From AP-15 sp035570595 (lineage in GTDB: Bacteria > Pseudomonadota > Alphaproteobacteria > ATCC43930 > CGMCC-115725): DNA of 15,387 nucleotides. Of this stretch, positions 1-9,798 are shown piece by piece. Made by a program: the position numbers and the translations under genes. Below the pieces are notes generated by a model, which saw only the letters and a list, made by a program, of their open reading frames with translations, did no database searches and was not told where the DNA came from. The stretch's first letter is position 1. Each line of letters starts with the position of its first letter. The DNA lies in contig DATMLF010000243.1 of assembly GCA_035570595.1 (NCBI GenBank), positions 1-15,387 of the forward strand, given 5' to 3'.

Positions 1-1
1 G

Positions 2-823
2 GCGACGCATCCGAACCCCGAGATGCCGCAGCGCGCGGCGACGCCCGAGCCGCCGCTGCCCGGGCCGCCGACCGAAAAACCGGCGCCCGCGCCAACCCCG
101 CCCAAGCCGGCGCCGCCGCCCACGGCCGCCGAGGCGCCGCCGGCGCCGCCCGCTCCGGCACCGCCGCAATCCAAGCCGCTGCCGCCCGCCCCCGCGACAC
201 CGCCGGCGGAGCAGCCCAAGGAGGCGGAATTGCCGCCTCCGCCGCCCCTGCCCCAACAAAAGCCGCTGCCGCCCCCGCCGCCGCCAAAGCCCGCGGTCGA
301 AGCAGCGTCGCAGGCGCCGCCGGAACGGCCGCAGCAAGTGGCGCGCAACGAAGCAAAGGCCGAGGCCAAGAAATACAACCCCGGCCAGTTCGACGCGTTG
401 CTGAAAAACCTCGCGGCGCAGGATGCGCCGCCGTCGCCCGATGCGCCGCCGCAGACGACGCAGGTGGCCTCGGGCCGGGCGTCCTCGCAGCCGCGCGCCC
501 CCCTCGGCAGCCAGCTCAGCGCCAGCGAAGTCGACATGATCCGCGAGCAGATCTCGCGCTGCTGGAACATCCCGGCCGGCGCCCGCGACGCCAAGGACCT
601 GGTCGTCGAAATTCGCGTCGAGGTGCAACCCGACGGCACCGTGCAGCAGGCGACGATCGTCGACCAGGGGCGGCTTGCCGCCGACCCGTTCTTCCGCGCC
701 GCCGCCGAAAGCGCCCGGCGCGCCTTTTTCAACCCGCTCTGCCGGCCGCTGCGTCTGCCTCCGGACAAATACGAGGTCTGGAAGGACCTGGTCGTCGATT
801 TCAGCCCAAAGGATGTCTTATGA
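2..823 (+). CDS. tolA: TolA, C-terminal part (5' end outside window)
   Basis: TolA is the inner-membrane-anchored linker of the Tol-Pal system; it is energised by TolQR and reaches through the periplasm to TolB, Pal and colicin or phage ligands. The frame is open from base 2, so the ATG at 23 is probably internal and the membrane anchor lies upstream. The visible 273 residues begin with about 120 residues dominated by proline and alanine, including runs of six or more prolines. A short charged stretch follows, then a globular C-terminal domain from about residue 170 to the end (LSASEVDMIREQ, later PDKYEVWKDLVVDF). That domain resembles TolA domain III / TonB C-terminal folds and keeps two cysteines (RCWN and PLCRP), like the disulfide pair of TolA III. 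The stop overlaps the tolB start as ATGA. TonB is the alternative, but the tolB neighbour decides for TolA. Confidence 0.9.
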   Translation, partial: ATHPNPEMPQRAATPEPPLPGPPTEKPAPAPTPPKPAPPPTAAEAPPAPPAPAPPQSKPLPPAPATPPAEQPKEAELPPPPPLPQQKPLPPPPPPKPAVEAASQAPPERPQQVARNEAKAEAKKYNPGQFDALLKNLAAQDAPPSPDAPPQTTQVASGRASSQPRAPLGSQLSASEVDMIREQISRCWNIPAGARDAKDLVVEIRVEVQPDGTVQQATIVDQGRLAADPFFRAAAESARRAFFNPLCRPLRLPPDKYEVWKDLVVDFSPKDVL

Positions 824-2175
824 ACAAGAACCGCCTCGTTTTGCCCGGCGGGTTGGTCCTGGTCTTGCTGCTGGCGGCGCCGGTGCTGCTGCTGCCGTCG
901 GCACCGGCACAGGCCGAGCTGCGCATCGACATCACCAGCGGCCAGGTCCAGCCGATGCCGATCGCAATCCCCGCTTTTGCCGGCGGCGGCGGCGAGGAAG
1001 CGCAGGCCGGCAGCGACATTGCCGGCGTCGTCTCGGCCGATCTCGAGCGCTCGGGGCTGTTCCGCCCGCTCGATCCGCGAAGCTTTATCGAGAACGTCTC
1101 GGCGACGAGCGGCGCCACCCCGCAATTCGCCGACTGGCGCCAGATCAACGCCCAGGCGCTGGTGACCGGGACGGTGCAAACCCAGGCGGACGGCCGGCTC
1201 GGGGTCCAGTTCCGGCTGTGGGATGTGTTCGCCGAGCAGCAGCTGACCGGCTTTGGCTATACGACGACGCGCCAGAACTGGCGGCGGATCGCGCACATTA
1301 TCGCCGACGAAATCTACAAACGGATCACCGGTGAGGACGGGTACTTCGACACCCGCATCGTCTATGTCGCCGAGTCGGGACCGGAGCAGACCCGGGTCAA
1401 GCGGCTCGCGATCATGGACCAGGACGGCGCCAACAACCATTACCTGACCGACGGCCGGGCGCTGGTCCTCACTCCGCGCTTCTCGCCGACCGCGCAGGAG
1501 ATCACCTACCTCTCGTTCGCCGGCAAGCAGCCGCGCGTCTACCTGCTCAACATCGACACCGGGCAGCAGGAAGCGATCGGCGACTTTCCGGGCATGACGT
1601 TTGCCCCGCGGTTTTCGCCCGACGGCAACCGCGTCGTGATGAGCCGCGCCGTCAACGGCGCCAGCAACATCTATTCGTACGACCTGCGCACCCATCAGGC
1701 GCAGCGGCTGACCGACGACGACGCGATCGATACCTCGCCATGCTATTCGCCGGACGGCGGCCAGATCGTTTTCAACTCCGACCGCGGCGGCTCGCAGCAG
1801 CTCTATGTCATGAGCGCCGGCGGCGGCGGCGCGCATCGCATCAGCTTTGGGTCGGGCAAATACGGGACCCCGGTGTGGTCGCCGCGCGGCGACCTGATCG
1901 CCTTCACCAAGATCAGCGGCGGCTCGTTCGCCATCGGGGTGATGCGGCCGGACGGCTCGGGGGAGCGGCTGCTGACGCAGGGTTTTCTCGTCGAAGGGCC
2001 GACCTGGGCGCCTAACGGCCGGGTCCTGATGTATTTTTCGCAGGGACCGTCCGATTCGCGCGGCTATGGCGGTTCGCCGCACCTGCAGACGATCGACTTG
2101 ACCGGGTACAACCAACGTGACGTGCCTACGCCGGGGGCTGCGTCCGATCCGGCATGGTCGCCATTGCTGCGCTAG
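820..2175 (+). CDS. tolB: TolB, periplasmic beta-propeller of the Tol-Pal system
   Basis: TolB is the periplasmic partner that binds Pal through its beta-propeller and TolA through its N-terminus. The 451-residue product starts with a Sec signal peptide: a basic start, a long Leu/Val/Ala core, and likely cleavage after AQA at residue 32. The TolB N-terminal domain follows (RIDITSGQVQPMPIAIPAF, then DLERSGLFRPLD). From about residue 200 there are repeated PD40-type blades, recognisable by PRFSPT, PRFSPDG, CYSPDGG, VWSPRG, TWAPNG and a final AWSP. Length is normal for the family. The start is fixed by the ATGA overlap with tolA and by AAAGGA at 808-813, six bases upstream, which implies translational coupling to tolA. 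Expression of pal may be separated from it by the structured gap that follows. Confidence 0.97.
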   Translation: MNKNRLVLPGGLVLVLLLAAPVLLLPSAPAQAELRIDITSGQVQPMPIAIPAFAGGGGEEAQAGSDIAGVVSADLERSGLFRPLDPRSFIENVSATSGATPQFADWRQINAQALVTGTVQTQADGRLGVQFRLWDVFAEQQLTGFGYTTTRQNWRRIAHIIADEIYKRITGEDGYFDTRIVYVAESGPEQTRVKRLAIMDQDGANNHYLTDGRALVLTPRFSPTAQEITYLSFAGKQPRVYLLNIDTGQQEAIGDFPGMTFAPRFSPDGNRVVMSRAVNGASNIYSYDLRTHQAQRLTDDDAIDTSPCYSPDGGQIVFNSDRGGSQQLYVMSAGGGGAHRISFGSGKYGTPVWSPRGDLIAFTKISGGSFAIGVMRPDGSGERLLTQGFLVEGPTWAPNGRVLMYFSQGPSDSRGYGGSPHLQTIDLTGYNQRDVPTPGAASDPAWSPLLR

Positions 2176-2184
2176 TGGTGCGAT

Positions 2185-2298
2185 GCCAATGGATGATCCC
2201 CATCCGTTGGCTGAATTGCACCATCAACCCGTTGATTGGTAGGCCGATTCACACAACGCTTGGGAACCAAGCGTTTCGATCGGACCACTAGCAGTCCG
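2185..2298 (+). other. Run of four hairpins in the tolB-pal gap
   Basis: The 149-base gap contains four separate inverted repeats. The first is an 11-pair stem 2185-2195/2201-2211 with one G-U pair and a 5-base loop. The second is a 6-pair stem 2223-2228/2231-2236 with a very tight loop. The third is a perfect 9-pair stem 2255-2263/2267-2275 with a GAA loop. The fourth is a 5-pair stem 2281-2285/2294-2298. None is followed by a T-run, so a classical intrinsic terminator is unlikely. Processing sites, mRNA-stabilising structures or attenuation between tolB and pal are all possible. The stems are read directly; the function is inference. Confidence 0.55.
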
Positions 2299-2324
2299 GC
2301 ATCTTATTCGAGGGGGTTCGAGCA

Positions 2325-2816
2325 ATGCGTATGAGATTTGTTGGGCTGGGAGGCTTACTGTTGCTGGTCGCCGCCTGCAGCAGCACGCCCGAGACGCCGC
2401 CGCCCGCGCCCGCTGGCCCGGCCGGGCCGCCGGGCGGGACCGCGATGGGCGCCGCCGTGCCGGGCTCGCAGCAGGATCTGGCGCAAACCGCCGGCGACCG
2501 CGTGTTTTTCGAGTTTGACCGCTCCGACGTCACTCCCGAAGCCCAGCAGACCTTGCAGCGCCAGGCCGAATGGCTGCAGCACTACCCGAATGTCAGCGTG
2601 ACGATCGAGGGCCATTGCGACGAGCGCGGCACGCGCGAGTACAACCTCGCGCTCGGCGAGCGGCGCGCCAATGCCGCAAAGCAGGTGCTGGTGGCGGCGG
2701 GGATACCGTCCTCGCGCATCTCGACGATCAGCTATGGCAAGGATCGGCCGGTGGTTCCGGGCTCGAACGAAGAGGCGTGGGCGCAAAACCGCGTTGCGAT
2801 CACGACCGTCAACTGA
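2325..2816 (+). CDS. pal: Pal, peptidoglycan-associated outer-membrane lipoprotein
   Basis: Pal anchors the outer membrane to peptidoglycan and is moved by Tol to the division site. The 163-residue precursor has a lipoprotein signal with lipobox VAAC, so Cys18 should be the lipidated residue. A Pro/Gly-rich tether of about 30 residues follows, then an OmpA C-terminal domain from about residue 63 (VFFEFDRSDVTPEA). Asp99 (in GHCDERGT) and Arg114 (in NLALGERRANA) have the 15-residue spacing of the diaminopimelate-binding pair known from OmpA-like domains. The start is supported by GAGGGGG at 2310-2316, eight bases before the ATG; a second ATG two codons on would barely change the protein. It lies directly after tolB. 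Confidence 0.97.
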   Translation: MRMRFVGLGGLLLLVAACSSTPETPPPAPAGPAGPPGGTAMGAAVPGSQQDLAQTAGDRVFFEFDRSDVTPEAQQTLQRQAEWLQHYPNVSVTIEGHCDERGTREYNLALGERRANAAKQVLVAAGIPSSRISTISYGKDRPVVPGSNEEAWAQNRVAITTVN

Positions 2817-2823
2817 CTGCCGA

Positions 2824-2861
2824 CGGCGGCCGGCCGCCGCGTCCGGCGGATCGATCCGCCG
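2824..2861 (+). repeat. Two adjacent perfect palindromes after pal
   Basis: Seven bases after the pal stop lies a perfect 16-base palindrome (2824-2839), then four bases later a perfect 18-base palindrome (2844-2861). Both have CGGCGG and CCGCCG as outer arms and differ only in the centre, so the four arms are mutually complementary. They could protect the pal mRNA 3' end or act as part of a transcription end. GC-rich DNA makes such arms somewhat easier to find by chance, but two abutting perfect ones are notable. Confidence 0.6.
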
Positions 2862-2929
2862 CCCGCGAGCGCGGCGAGGGCGCCGGCGGCCCAGCGAAAT
2901 GTCGACCAACCGGGCGCGCGAGCCGTTGC

Positions 2930-2953
2930 GGCGGCTGCGGACGCCCTTTTTTT
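2930..2953 (+). terminator. Possible intrinsic terminator between pal and cpoB
   Basis: A short GC stem (GGCG 2930-2933 with CGCC 2942-2945) is followed after one base by seven T residues at 2947-2953. An overlapping alternative stem is 2921-2925/2932-2936. The stem is short, so efficiency is uncertain. With the palindromes upstream it would end or weaken the pal transcript before cpoB. I see no convincing promoter for cpoB in the remaining 104 bases of the gap. Confidence 0.4.
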
Positions 2954-3057
2954 GCCCAAAACGCGCCGTAGCACCGCATCTTCCGATGTCTGCGTCGCCG
3001 GCGCTTAGCGCGTAACGCCGCCCCCTGCTGCCACGCGCATTCCGAGAGGCTCCGCTG

Positions 3058-4074
3058 ATGATTCGGCGCTCGTATCTGCCGCAAGCCTGCCCGACGGTGC
3101 TGCTCGTGCTACTCTCGATGGCGGTTGCCGCCCCGGTCGTCCGCGCGCAGGACGCCTCGACCCAGGATCGCCTCGACCGGCTGGAGCGCGACCTCAGCAT
3201 GCTGCAGCGCCAGGTCTATCGCGGCACCGGCGGCGAAGCGCCGCCTGGCGCCGAAAGCGGCGGCGGCACCGCGGTCGACTTGCAGGTGCGCATGGATCGG
3301 CTCGAGCAGGAAATGCGCGACTTGACCGGCCGGGTCGAGGACGAGACGAACCAGGTCCAGCAGCTCCGCCAACGGCTCGAGCAGGTCAACAGCGACATCG
3401 ACGTGCGGCTCGGCCAAGGCCAGGGCCAGGACGCATCCGTCGCGCCGCCGCGACCGGCGCCGCCGCCGCTCGCCGAGCCCGCGGCGTTGACCCCCTACGG
3501 TCGTCCGCCGCGGCCGCCACCGCCGCCGGGATACGCCAATTACGGCACGCTGACGCCGCCCGGGGAGGGGCTGCCGGCAGGGGGCGGAGGCGACACGCCG
3601 TCCTACCCGGGCCCGACCCAATCGGCGCCGCCCCGGATCGCCAGCGCCGGCGAGAGCATGCGCGGGGCCGGTTCGGATGCGCTGCCTTCGGGCTCGGCCT
3701 CGGCGCAGTACAATTCCGCGTTCGGGCTGTTGCGAAAGGCCGACTATCCGGCCGCGGAGGAAGCCTTGCGCAGCTTTATCCAGCAGCACCCGAGCGACCC
3801 GCTCGCCGGCAACGCGCAGTATTGGCTCGGCGAAAGCTTTTACGCGCGCGGCAGGTACAGCGAGGCCGCCGCCGCCTTTGCCGACGGCTACAAGCGCTAT
3901 CCGAGGGGGTCGAAGGCGGCGGACGGCCTCTTGAAGCTCGGCATGTCGCTGGCCCGTGCCAATCAAAAACACAATGCCTGCATTGCGCTGATGCAGCTCG
4001 ACCACGACTTCCCGCATCCGGGCAGCGCCGTCAGGGAGCGCGCGACACAGGAGAAAAAGAAGCTCGGGTGCTGA
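3058..4074 (+). CDS. cpoB: CpoB (YbgF), Tol-Pal-associated periplasmic coordinator
   Basis: CpoB links the Tol machine to peptidoglycan synthesis during constriction (known from E. coli). The 338-residue protein begins with a signal peptide, probable cleavage after VRA at residue 30. A coiled-coil region from about residue 34 to 115 is rich in Leu, Arg, Gln and Glu heptads, as in the YbgF N-terminal trimerisation domain. Then comes an unusually long Pro/Gly-rich linker, about residues 120-205. TPR repeats run from about 215 to the end (AQYNSAFGLLRKADYPAAEE, NAQYWLGESFYARGRYSEAA). It is longer than E. coli CpoB, mostly because of the linker. GAGAGG at 3044-3049 lies eight bases before the ATG. 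The end overlaps the tilS start. Confidence 0.93.
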   Translation: MIRRSYLPQACPTVLLVLLSMAVAAPVVRAQDASTQDRLDRLERDLSMLQRQVYRGTGGEAPPGAESGGGTAVDLQVRMDRLEQEMRDLTGRVEDETNQVQQLRQRLEQVNSDIDVRLGQGQGQDASVAPPRPAPPPLAEPAALTPYGRPPRPPPPPGYANYGTLTPPGEGLPAGGGGDTPSYPGPTQSAPPRIASAGESMRGAGSDALPSGSASAQYNSAFGLLRKADYPAAEEALRSFIQQHPSDPLAGNAQYWLGESFYARGRYSEAAAAFADGYKRYPRGSKAADGLLKLGMSLARANQKHNACIALMQLDHDFPHPGSAVRERATQEKKKLGC

Positions 4075-5378
4075 GCTGCGCGATCGCGGTGCTGCCTCTC
4101 GGGCTCGACGAGTTCGCCGCCCGGATCCACCGGCTCGCCCGGTTCGAAAGCGCGCCGTTTCTCGCCGTCGCCGTGTCGGGCGGACCCGACAGCCTCGCTC
4201 TTGCGATCCTCGCCGACAGGTGGGCGCGTCGGCGCGGCGGCACAATCTCCGCGCTCTCCGTCGACCATCGCCTGCGGCCGGAAAGCGGCGCCGAGCTTGC
4301 CCGGCTCGCGGATTGGCTGAAGGCACGCTCGATCCGTCACCAGGTCCTGGTCTGGGATGGAGAAAAGCCGCACGCCCGCGTCCAAGAAGCCGCCCGCGCC
4401 GCGCGCTATCGGCTGCTCGCCGAGTGGTGCCGCGCCGAGGGTTGCCTGCATCTCTTGACCGCGCACCATCGCGAAGACCAAGTGGAGACGTTCATGCTGC
4501 GCCGGGAGGCGCGCAGCGGCCCGGACGGTCTCGCCGGTATGTCGGCGATTCGCGAAATCGACGGGTGCCGTGTCCTGCGCCCGCTGCTCGATGTCCCGAA
4601 GGCGCGCCTGGCGGCGTTGCTTGCCGCCGAGAACCAGCCCTTTGTCGTCGACCCCAGCAACCGCAACCCGGCGTTCGCCCGCACCCGGCTGCGCGAGCGC
4701 GCGACACCGGCGGTCGGCGACGCGGTTGCGGATCGAATTCGCGCCCATGGCCGCGAGCGGACGGTGCGAGGGCGCGCGTGCGACGCGCTGCTCGCGCGCA
4801 CCGTTTCGGTGCATCCGGCCGGGTTCGCGGTGGTCGACCCCGCTCTGCTGTTGTCGGCGCCGCCGGAAGTCGGGGCGCGTGCGTTGTCCGCCATCGTCTT
4901 AGCACTGGGCGGCGGCCGTTATCCGCCGCGGCGGCGGGCGGTCGCGCACATGTTGCGCGTGCTCGGCGGCGAGGCGCGTGGCGGGCATGCCCTCGGCGGC
5001 TGCCGGTTTGTTGCGTGGCGTGGCCAGGTTCTCGTCCTGCGCGAGCTCGCCGCCGCGGCCGCGCCGGTGGCGGTTCCGCCCGGCGCCGCTATTCTTTGGG
5101 ATCGCCGCGTCGAGGCGAACGGCGCCGCGGCGGCCCCGGTGCTGACGTTGGGCTATCTCGGCCGGGACGGGGTCGCCGAGCTGCATCGCCGCGAGCCGCA
5201 AAACCCGCCTCGTCCGTTGCCGGCGCTGACCCATCCCTTTCTACCTGCGCTTTGGGACGAAACCGGGCTTGCCGCCGTTCCTTCTCTCGGGTACCGCCGT
5301 GACAGAGGAATCTTGCTGCCGAGCCTCGTTTTCAGACCTGTCAATTCTTTGTCCCATGCAAGCTTCGCAGTTGTTTAA
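4068..5378 (+). CDS. tilS: TilS, tRNA(Ile)-lysidine synthase
   Basis: TilS uses ATP and lysine to convert C34 of the CAU-anticodon tRNA-Ile to lysidine, so that it reads AUA and is charged with isoleucine. The 436-residue protein has the PP-loop SGGPDS at residues 37-42, followed by the helix LALAILADRW. It also has the N-type ATPase motif HHREDQVET at 133-141 (the family usually has HHxxDQ) and the later signature DPSNRNPAFARTRLRER. The C-terminal half is Ala/Arg-rich and weakly conserved, as usual in this family. I chose GTG 4068, which overlaps the cpoB stop by seven bases; AGGAG at 4049-4053 is rather distant, and GTG 4089 is an alternative. In-frame sequence upstream of 4068 is inside cpoB. 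Confidence 0.93.
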   Translation: MLSCAIAVLPLGLDEFAARIHRLARFESAPFLAVAVSGGPDSLALAILADRWARRRGGTISALSVDHRLRPESGAELARLADWLKARSIRHQVLVWDGEKPHARVQEAARAARYRLLAEWCRAEGCLHLLTAHHREDQVETFMLRREARSGPDGLAGMSAIREIDGCRVLRPLLDVPKARLAALLAAENQPFVVDPSNRNPAFARTRLRERATPAVGDAVADRIRAHGRERTVRGRACDALLARTVSVHPAGFAVVDPALLLSAPPEVGARALSAIVLALGGGRYPPRRRAVAHMLRVLGGEARGGHALGGCRFVAWRGQVLVLRELAAAAAPVAVPPGAAILWDRRVEANGAAAAPVLTLGYLGRDGVAELHRREPQNPPRPLPALTHPFLPALWDETGLAAVPSLGYRRDRGILLPSLVFRPVNSLSHASFAVV

Positions 5379-5488
5379 GCTGGCGCGCGGCTTATGTGTT
5401 GGCTGGGCAAAAATGGTCGCGGGCCGGGCTCGATTGGCGTAGGTTGGTCATAGCGTGCTGGCCGGCTCGGCATGGAAAGGCGTTTGAC

Positions 5489-7414
<1,926 letters not shown>

Positions 7415-7462
7415 GCGCCTCGGCGGGCGCCCCGGTTGTTCCCGAGGTTCCCGGTTACTTGC

Positions 7463-7474
7463 GTCACGGGTGAC
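7463..7474 (+). other. Small inverted repeat downstream of ftsH
   Basis: GTCAC and GTGAC (7463-7467/7470-7474) form a perfect short inverted repeat with a GG spacer. It lies inside a larger possible fold in which the GTTAC just upstream can pair with GTAAC around 7487-7491. No T-tract follows immediately, so I do not call a terminator. It could be part of the ftsH mRNA end or an operator near the glmM promoter region. Confidence 0.25.
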
Positions 7475-7512
7475 CGCGGGATTTGGTAACGTTGTATTCT
7501 TGAAATTGTTAT

Positions 7513-7568
7513 TTGACAGCGGCGCGGTTGTTCTGCACATTGACAAGTCGCGCGGACTTACTTAAAGC
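7513..7568 (+). promoter_or_regulatory. Possible glmM promoter region with two TTGACA hexamers
   Basis: Perfect -35-type hexamers TTGACA occur at 7513-7518 and 7540-7545, in a locally AT-richer stretch of the 166-base ftsH-glmM gap. The matching -10 sequences at 16-18 bases are weak: CACATT at 7536 for the first, TAAAGC at 7563 for the second, each 3 of 6. A housekeeping promoter for the glmM-thiD-phzF run is plausible. The -10 weakness keeps this tentative. Confidence 0.35.
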
Positions 7569-7580
7569 CCTGGTGACATT

Positions 7581-8954
7581 ATGACGCGGAAGCTGTTCGG
7601 CACTGACGGGATCCGCGGGACCGCAAACATCGAGCCGATGACGCCGGAAACGGCGTTGAAGGTGGCGATCGCCGTCGGCCAATGCTTTAAAAACGGGGCC
7701 CACAAGCATCTCGTCGTAATCGGCAAGGACACCCGGCTGTCGGGCTACATGCTCGAACCGGCGCTGACCGCTGGTTTTGTCACGATGGGCATGGACGTCG
7801 TGCTCGTCGGCCCGCTCCCGACCCCGGCAATCGCGATGCTGACGCGCAGCCTGCGCGCCGACATCGGCGTCGTCCTCTCGGCCTCGCACAACCCGTACGG
7901 CGACAACGGCATCAAGCTGTTCGGGCGCGACGGCTACAAGCTGTCCGACGAGATCGAGCAGAAGATCGAAAGCGCGCTCGCCAAGGGCCCGACGCGGCGG
8001 GCGAGCCCGTCCGAGCTCGGACGGGTCAAGCGCCTCGACGACGCCGGGGGCCGCTACATCGAATTCGTCAAGCAGAGCTTTCCGCGCGGGCTGCGCCTCG
8101 ACGGGTTGCGAATTGTCGTCGATTGCGCGCACGGGGCGGCCTACAAGGTGGCACCCACCGTATTCTGGGAACTCGGCGCCGAAGTGTTTTCGCTCGGCGT
8201 GGCGCCTGACGGGCTCAACATCAACCGCGAATGCGGCGCGCTGATGCCCGAGCAGATGCGGCGCGAAGTGCTGGCCCGCCGCGCCGACATCGGCATTGCC
8301 CTCGACGGCGACGCCGACCGGCTGATCGTCGCCGACGAGCATGGTGCCATCCTCGATGGCGACCAGCTGATGGCGCTGATCGCGACCGGGCTGTCGCGCG
8401 GCGGACGGCTCGCGGGCGGTGCGTTGGTCGCGACGGTCATGTCAAATCTCGGGCTCGAGCGCTATCTCGGCGGCCAGGGGATCGGCCTCCACCGCGCCGC
8501 CGTCGGCGACCGCTATGTCGTCGAAAAGATGCGCAGCCTCGGCTGCAACCTCGGAGGCGAGCAATCGGGGCACATCATCCTCGCCGATTATGCGACGACC
8601 GGCGACGGCCTGATCGCGGCGCTGCAGGTGCTGGCCTCGATCGTCGAAACCGGGCGCCCGGCGAGCGAGGTGTGCCGGCTGTTCACGCCGGTGCCGCAAT
8701 ATGCGAGCAGCGTGCGCCACGGCAACGTCGTTCCGCTCGACCGCCCGGCGGTGAAGCGCGCCATCGCCGCCGGCGAGGCCCGGCTGGGTTCGACGGGTCG
8801 CCTGTTGATCCGCCCGTCCGGCACCGAGCCGGTGATCCGGGTCATGGCCGAAGCCGAGAACGAGGAACTGGTGGCCTCCGTGGTCGATGAAATCTGCGCC
8901 GCGATCCGCTCGGTGGCGTCGGGCATCGACGACGTTCCGCAAGCGGCGGAATAG
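7581..8954 (+). CDS. glmM: GlmM, phosphoglucosamine mutase
   Basis: GlmM interconverts glucosamine-6-phosphate and glucosamine-1-phosphate, feeding UDP-GlcNAc for peptidoglycan and LPS. The 457-residue protein starts with the classic KLFGTDGIRG. The phosphoserine loop SASHNPYGDNGIK has Ser102 as the phosphorylated residue. The Mg-binding loop DGDADR is at 242-247, the sugar-binding motif GEQSGH at 326-331, and the phosphate-binding RPSGTEPVIRVM near the C-terminus. Length is standard. There is no strong ribosome binding site, only GGTGA at 7572-7576. Its stop overlaps the thiD GTG by one base, so the two are probably co-translated. Location downstream of ftsH matches many proteobacterial genomes. 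Confidence 0.98.
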   Translation: MTRKLFGTDGIRGTANIEPMTPETALKVAIAVGQCFKNGAHKHLVVIGKDTRLSGYMLEPALTAGFVTMGMDVVLVGPLPTPAIAMLTRSLRADIGVVLSASHNPYGDNGIKLFGRDGYKLSDEIEQKIESALAKGPTRRASPSELGRVKRLDDAGGRYIEFVKQSFPRGLRLDGLRIVVDCAHGAAYKVAPTVFWELGAEVFSLGVAPDGLNINRECGALMPEQMRREVLARRADIGIALDGDADRLIVADEHGAILDGDQLMALIATGLSRGGRLAGGALVATVMSNLGLERYLGGQGIGLHRAAVGDRYVVEKMRSLGCNLGGEQSGHIILADYATTGDGLIAALQVLASIVETGRPASEVCRLFTPVPQYASSVRHGNVVPLDRPAVKRAIAAGEARLGSTGRLLIRPSGTEPVIRVMAEAENEELVASVVDEICAAIRSVASGIDDVPQAAE

Positions 8955-9757
8955 TGCGTGGCCGCGTCCTGATCGTCGCCGGCTCCGATTCCGGCGGCGG
9001 TGCCGGAATCCAGGCCGACATCAAGACGGTGACGATGCTCGACGCCTTTGCGGCGACGGCGATCACCGCGCTGACCGCGCAAAACACCGAGGGCGTATTT
9101 GGCGTCCTGCCGGTCCCGCCCGACTTTATCCGGCGGCAGATCGAAGTCGTGCTCGACGACATCGGCGCCGACGCGGTCAAGACCGGCATGCTGCACGACA
9201 AGACGGTGATCGAGACGCTGGCGGCGATCTTGCAGGAGCGGGCCGCGGACGTCCCGTTGGTCGTCGACCCCGTGATGGCCGCCAAAGGCGGCGCCCGCCT
9301 GATCGAGCCCGACGCGGTCGATGCCTTGAAACACTTGCTGATCCCTCGGGCGACGGTGCTGACCCCCAACCTTCCCGAGGCCGAGATCCTGACCGGCGCC
9401 GCCGTTGCCAATGTTGACGAGATGCGGGCGGCCGGCGAGCGCCTGCTGAGGCTGGGCTGTCGGGCGGTGCTGGTCAAAGGCGGGCATTTGCCGGGCGAGA
9501 CGGTGTTCGACGTGCTGGTGACGCAGGCCGGCCACCGGATGTGGGAGAGCCCGCGCATCGCCTCGCGTCATACCCACGGTACCGGCTGCACGCTCGCTTC
9601 GGCGATCGCCGCCGGGCTCGCCCAGGATCTCGACATCGACACCGCCGTCGACCGCGCCCGCGCCTATGTCCAGCGCGCGATCGCGAGCGCGCCCGGCCTC
9701 GGCCGCGGCCACGGCCCGCTCGACCACGCCCACCCGCTGCGTCCTATGCACGGTTGA
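8954..9757 (+). CDS. thiD: ThiD, hydroxymethylpyrimidine/phosphomethylpyrimidine kinase
   Basis: ThiD phosphorylates HMP and HMP-phosphate to HMP-pyrophosphate in thiamine synthesis. The 267-residue product has the ribokinase-fold signature GSDSGGGAGIQAD at residues 10-22, the central VVDPVM and LTPNLPEAE motifs, and HTHGTGCTLASAIAA, in which Cys212 sits at the position of the catalytic cysteine of ThiD. It starts at GTG 8954, sharing one base with the glmM stop (TAGTG), and has normal length. No other thiamine genes are in the window, so it probably serves general thiamine synthesis or salvage and rides on glmM transcription. Confidence 0.95.
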   Translation: MRGRVLIVAGSDSGGGAGIQADIKTVTMLDAFAATAITALTAQNTEGVFGVLPVPPDFIRRQIEVVLDDIGADAVKTGMLHDKTVIETLAAILQERAADVPLVVDPVMAAKGGARLIEPDAVDALKHLLIPRATVLTPNLPEAEILTGAAVANVDEMRAAGERLLRLGCRAVLVKGGHLPGETVFDVLVTQAGHRMWESPRIASRHTHGTGCTLASAIAAGLAQDLDIDTAVDRARAYVQRAIASAPGLGRGHGPLDHAHPLRPMHG

Positions 9758-9798
9758 TCAGCGACGGTATCGAGGCTGGCGCATCCAGGGAGCGGGCG

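Noticed and set aside
5396..5488. N-terminal extension of FtsH from an upstream GTG
   Set aside because: The extension has no similarity to FtsH; the GTG at 5489 has a good ribosome binding site and gives the family N-terminus.
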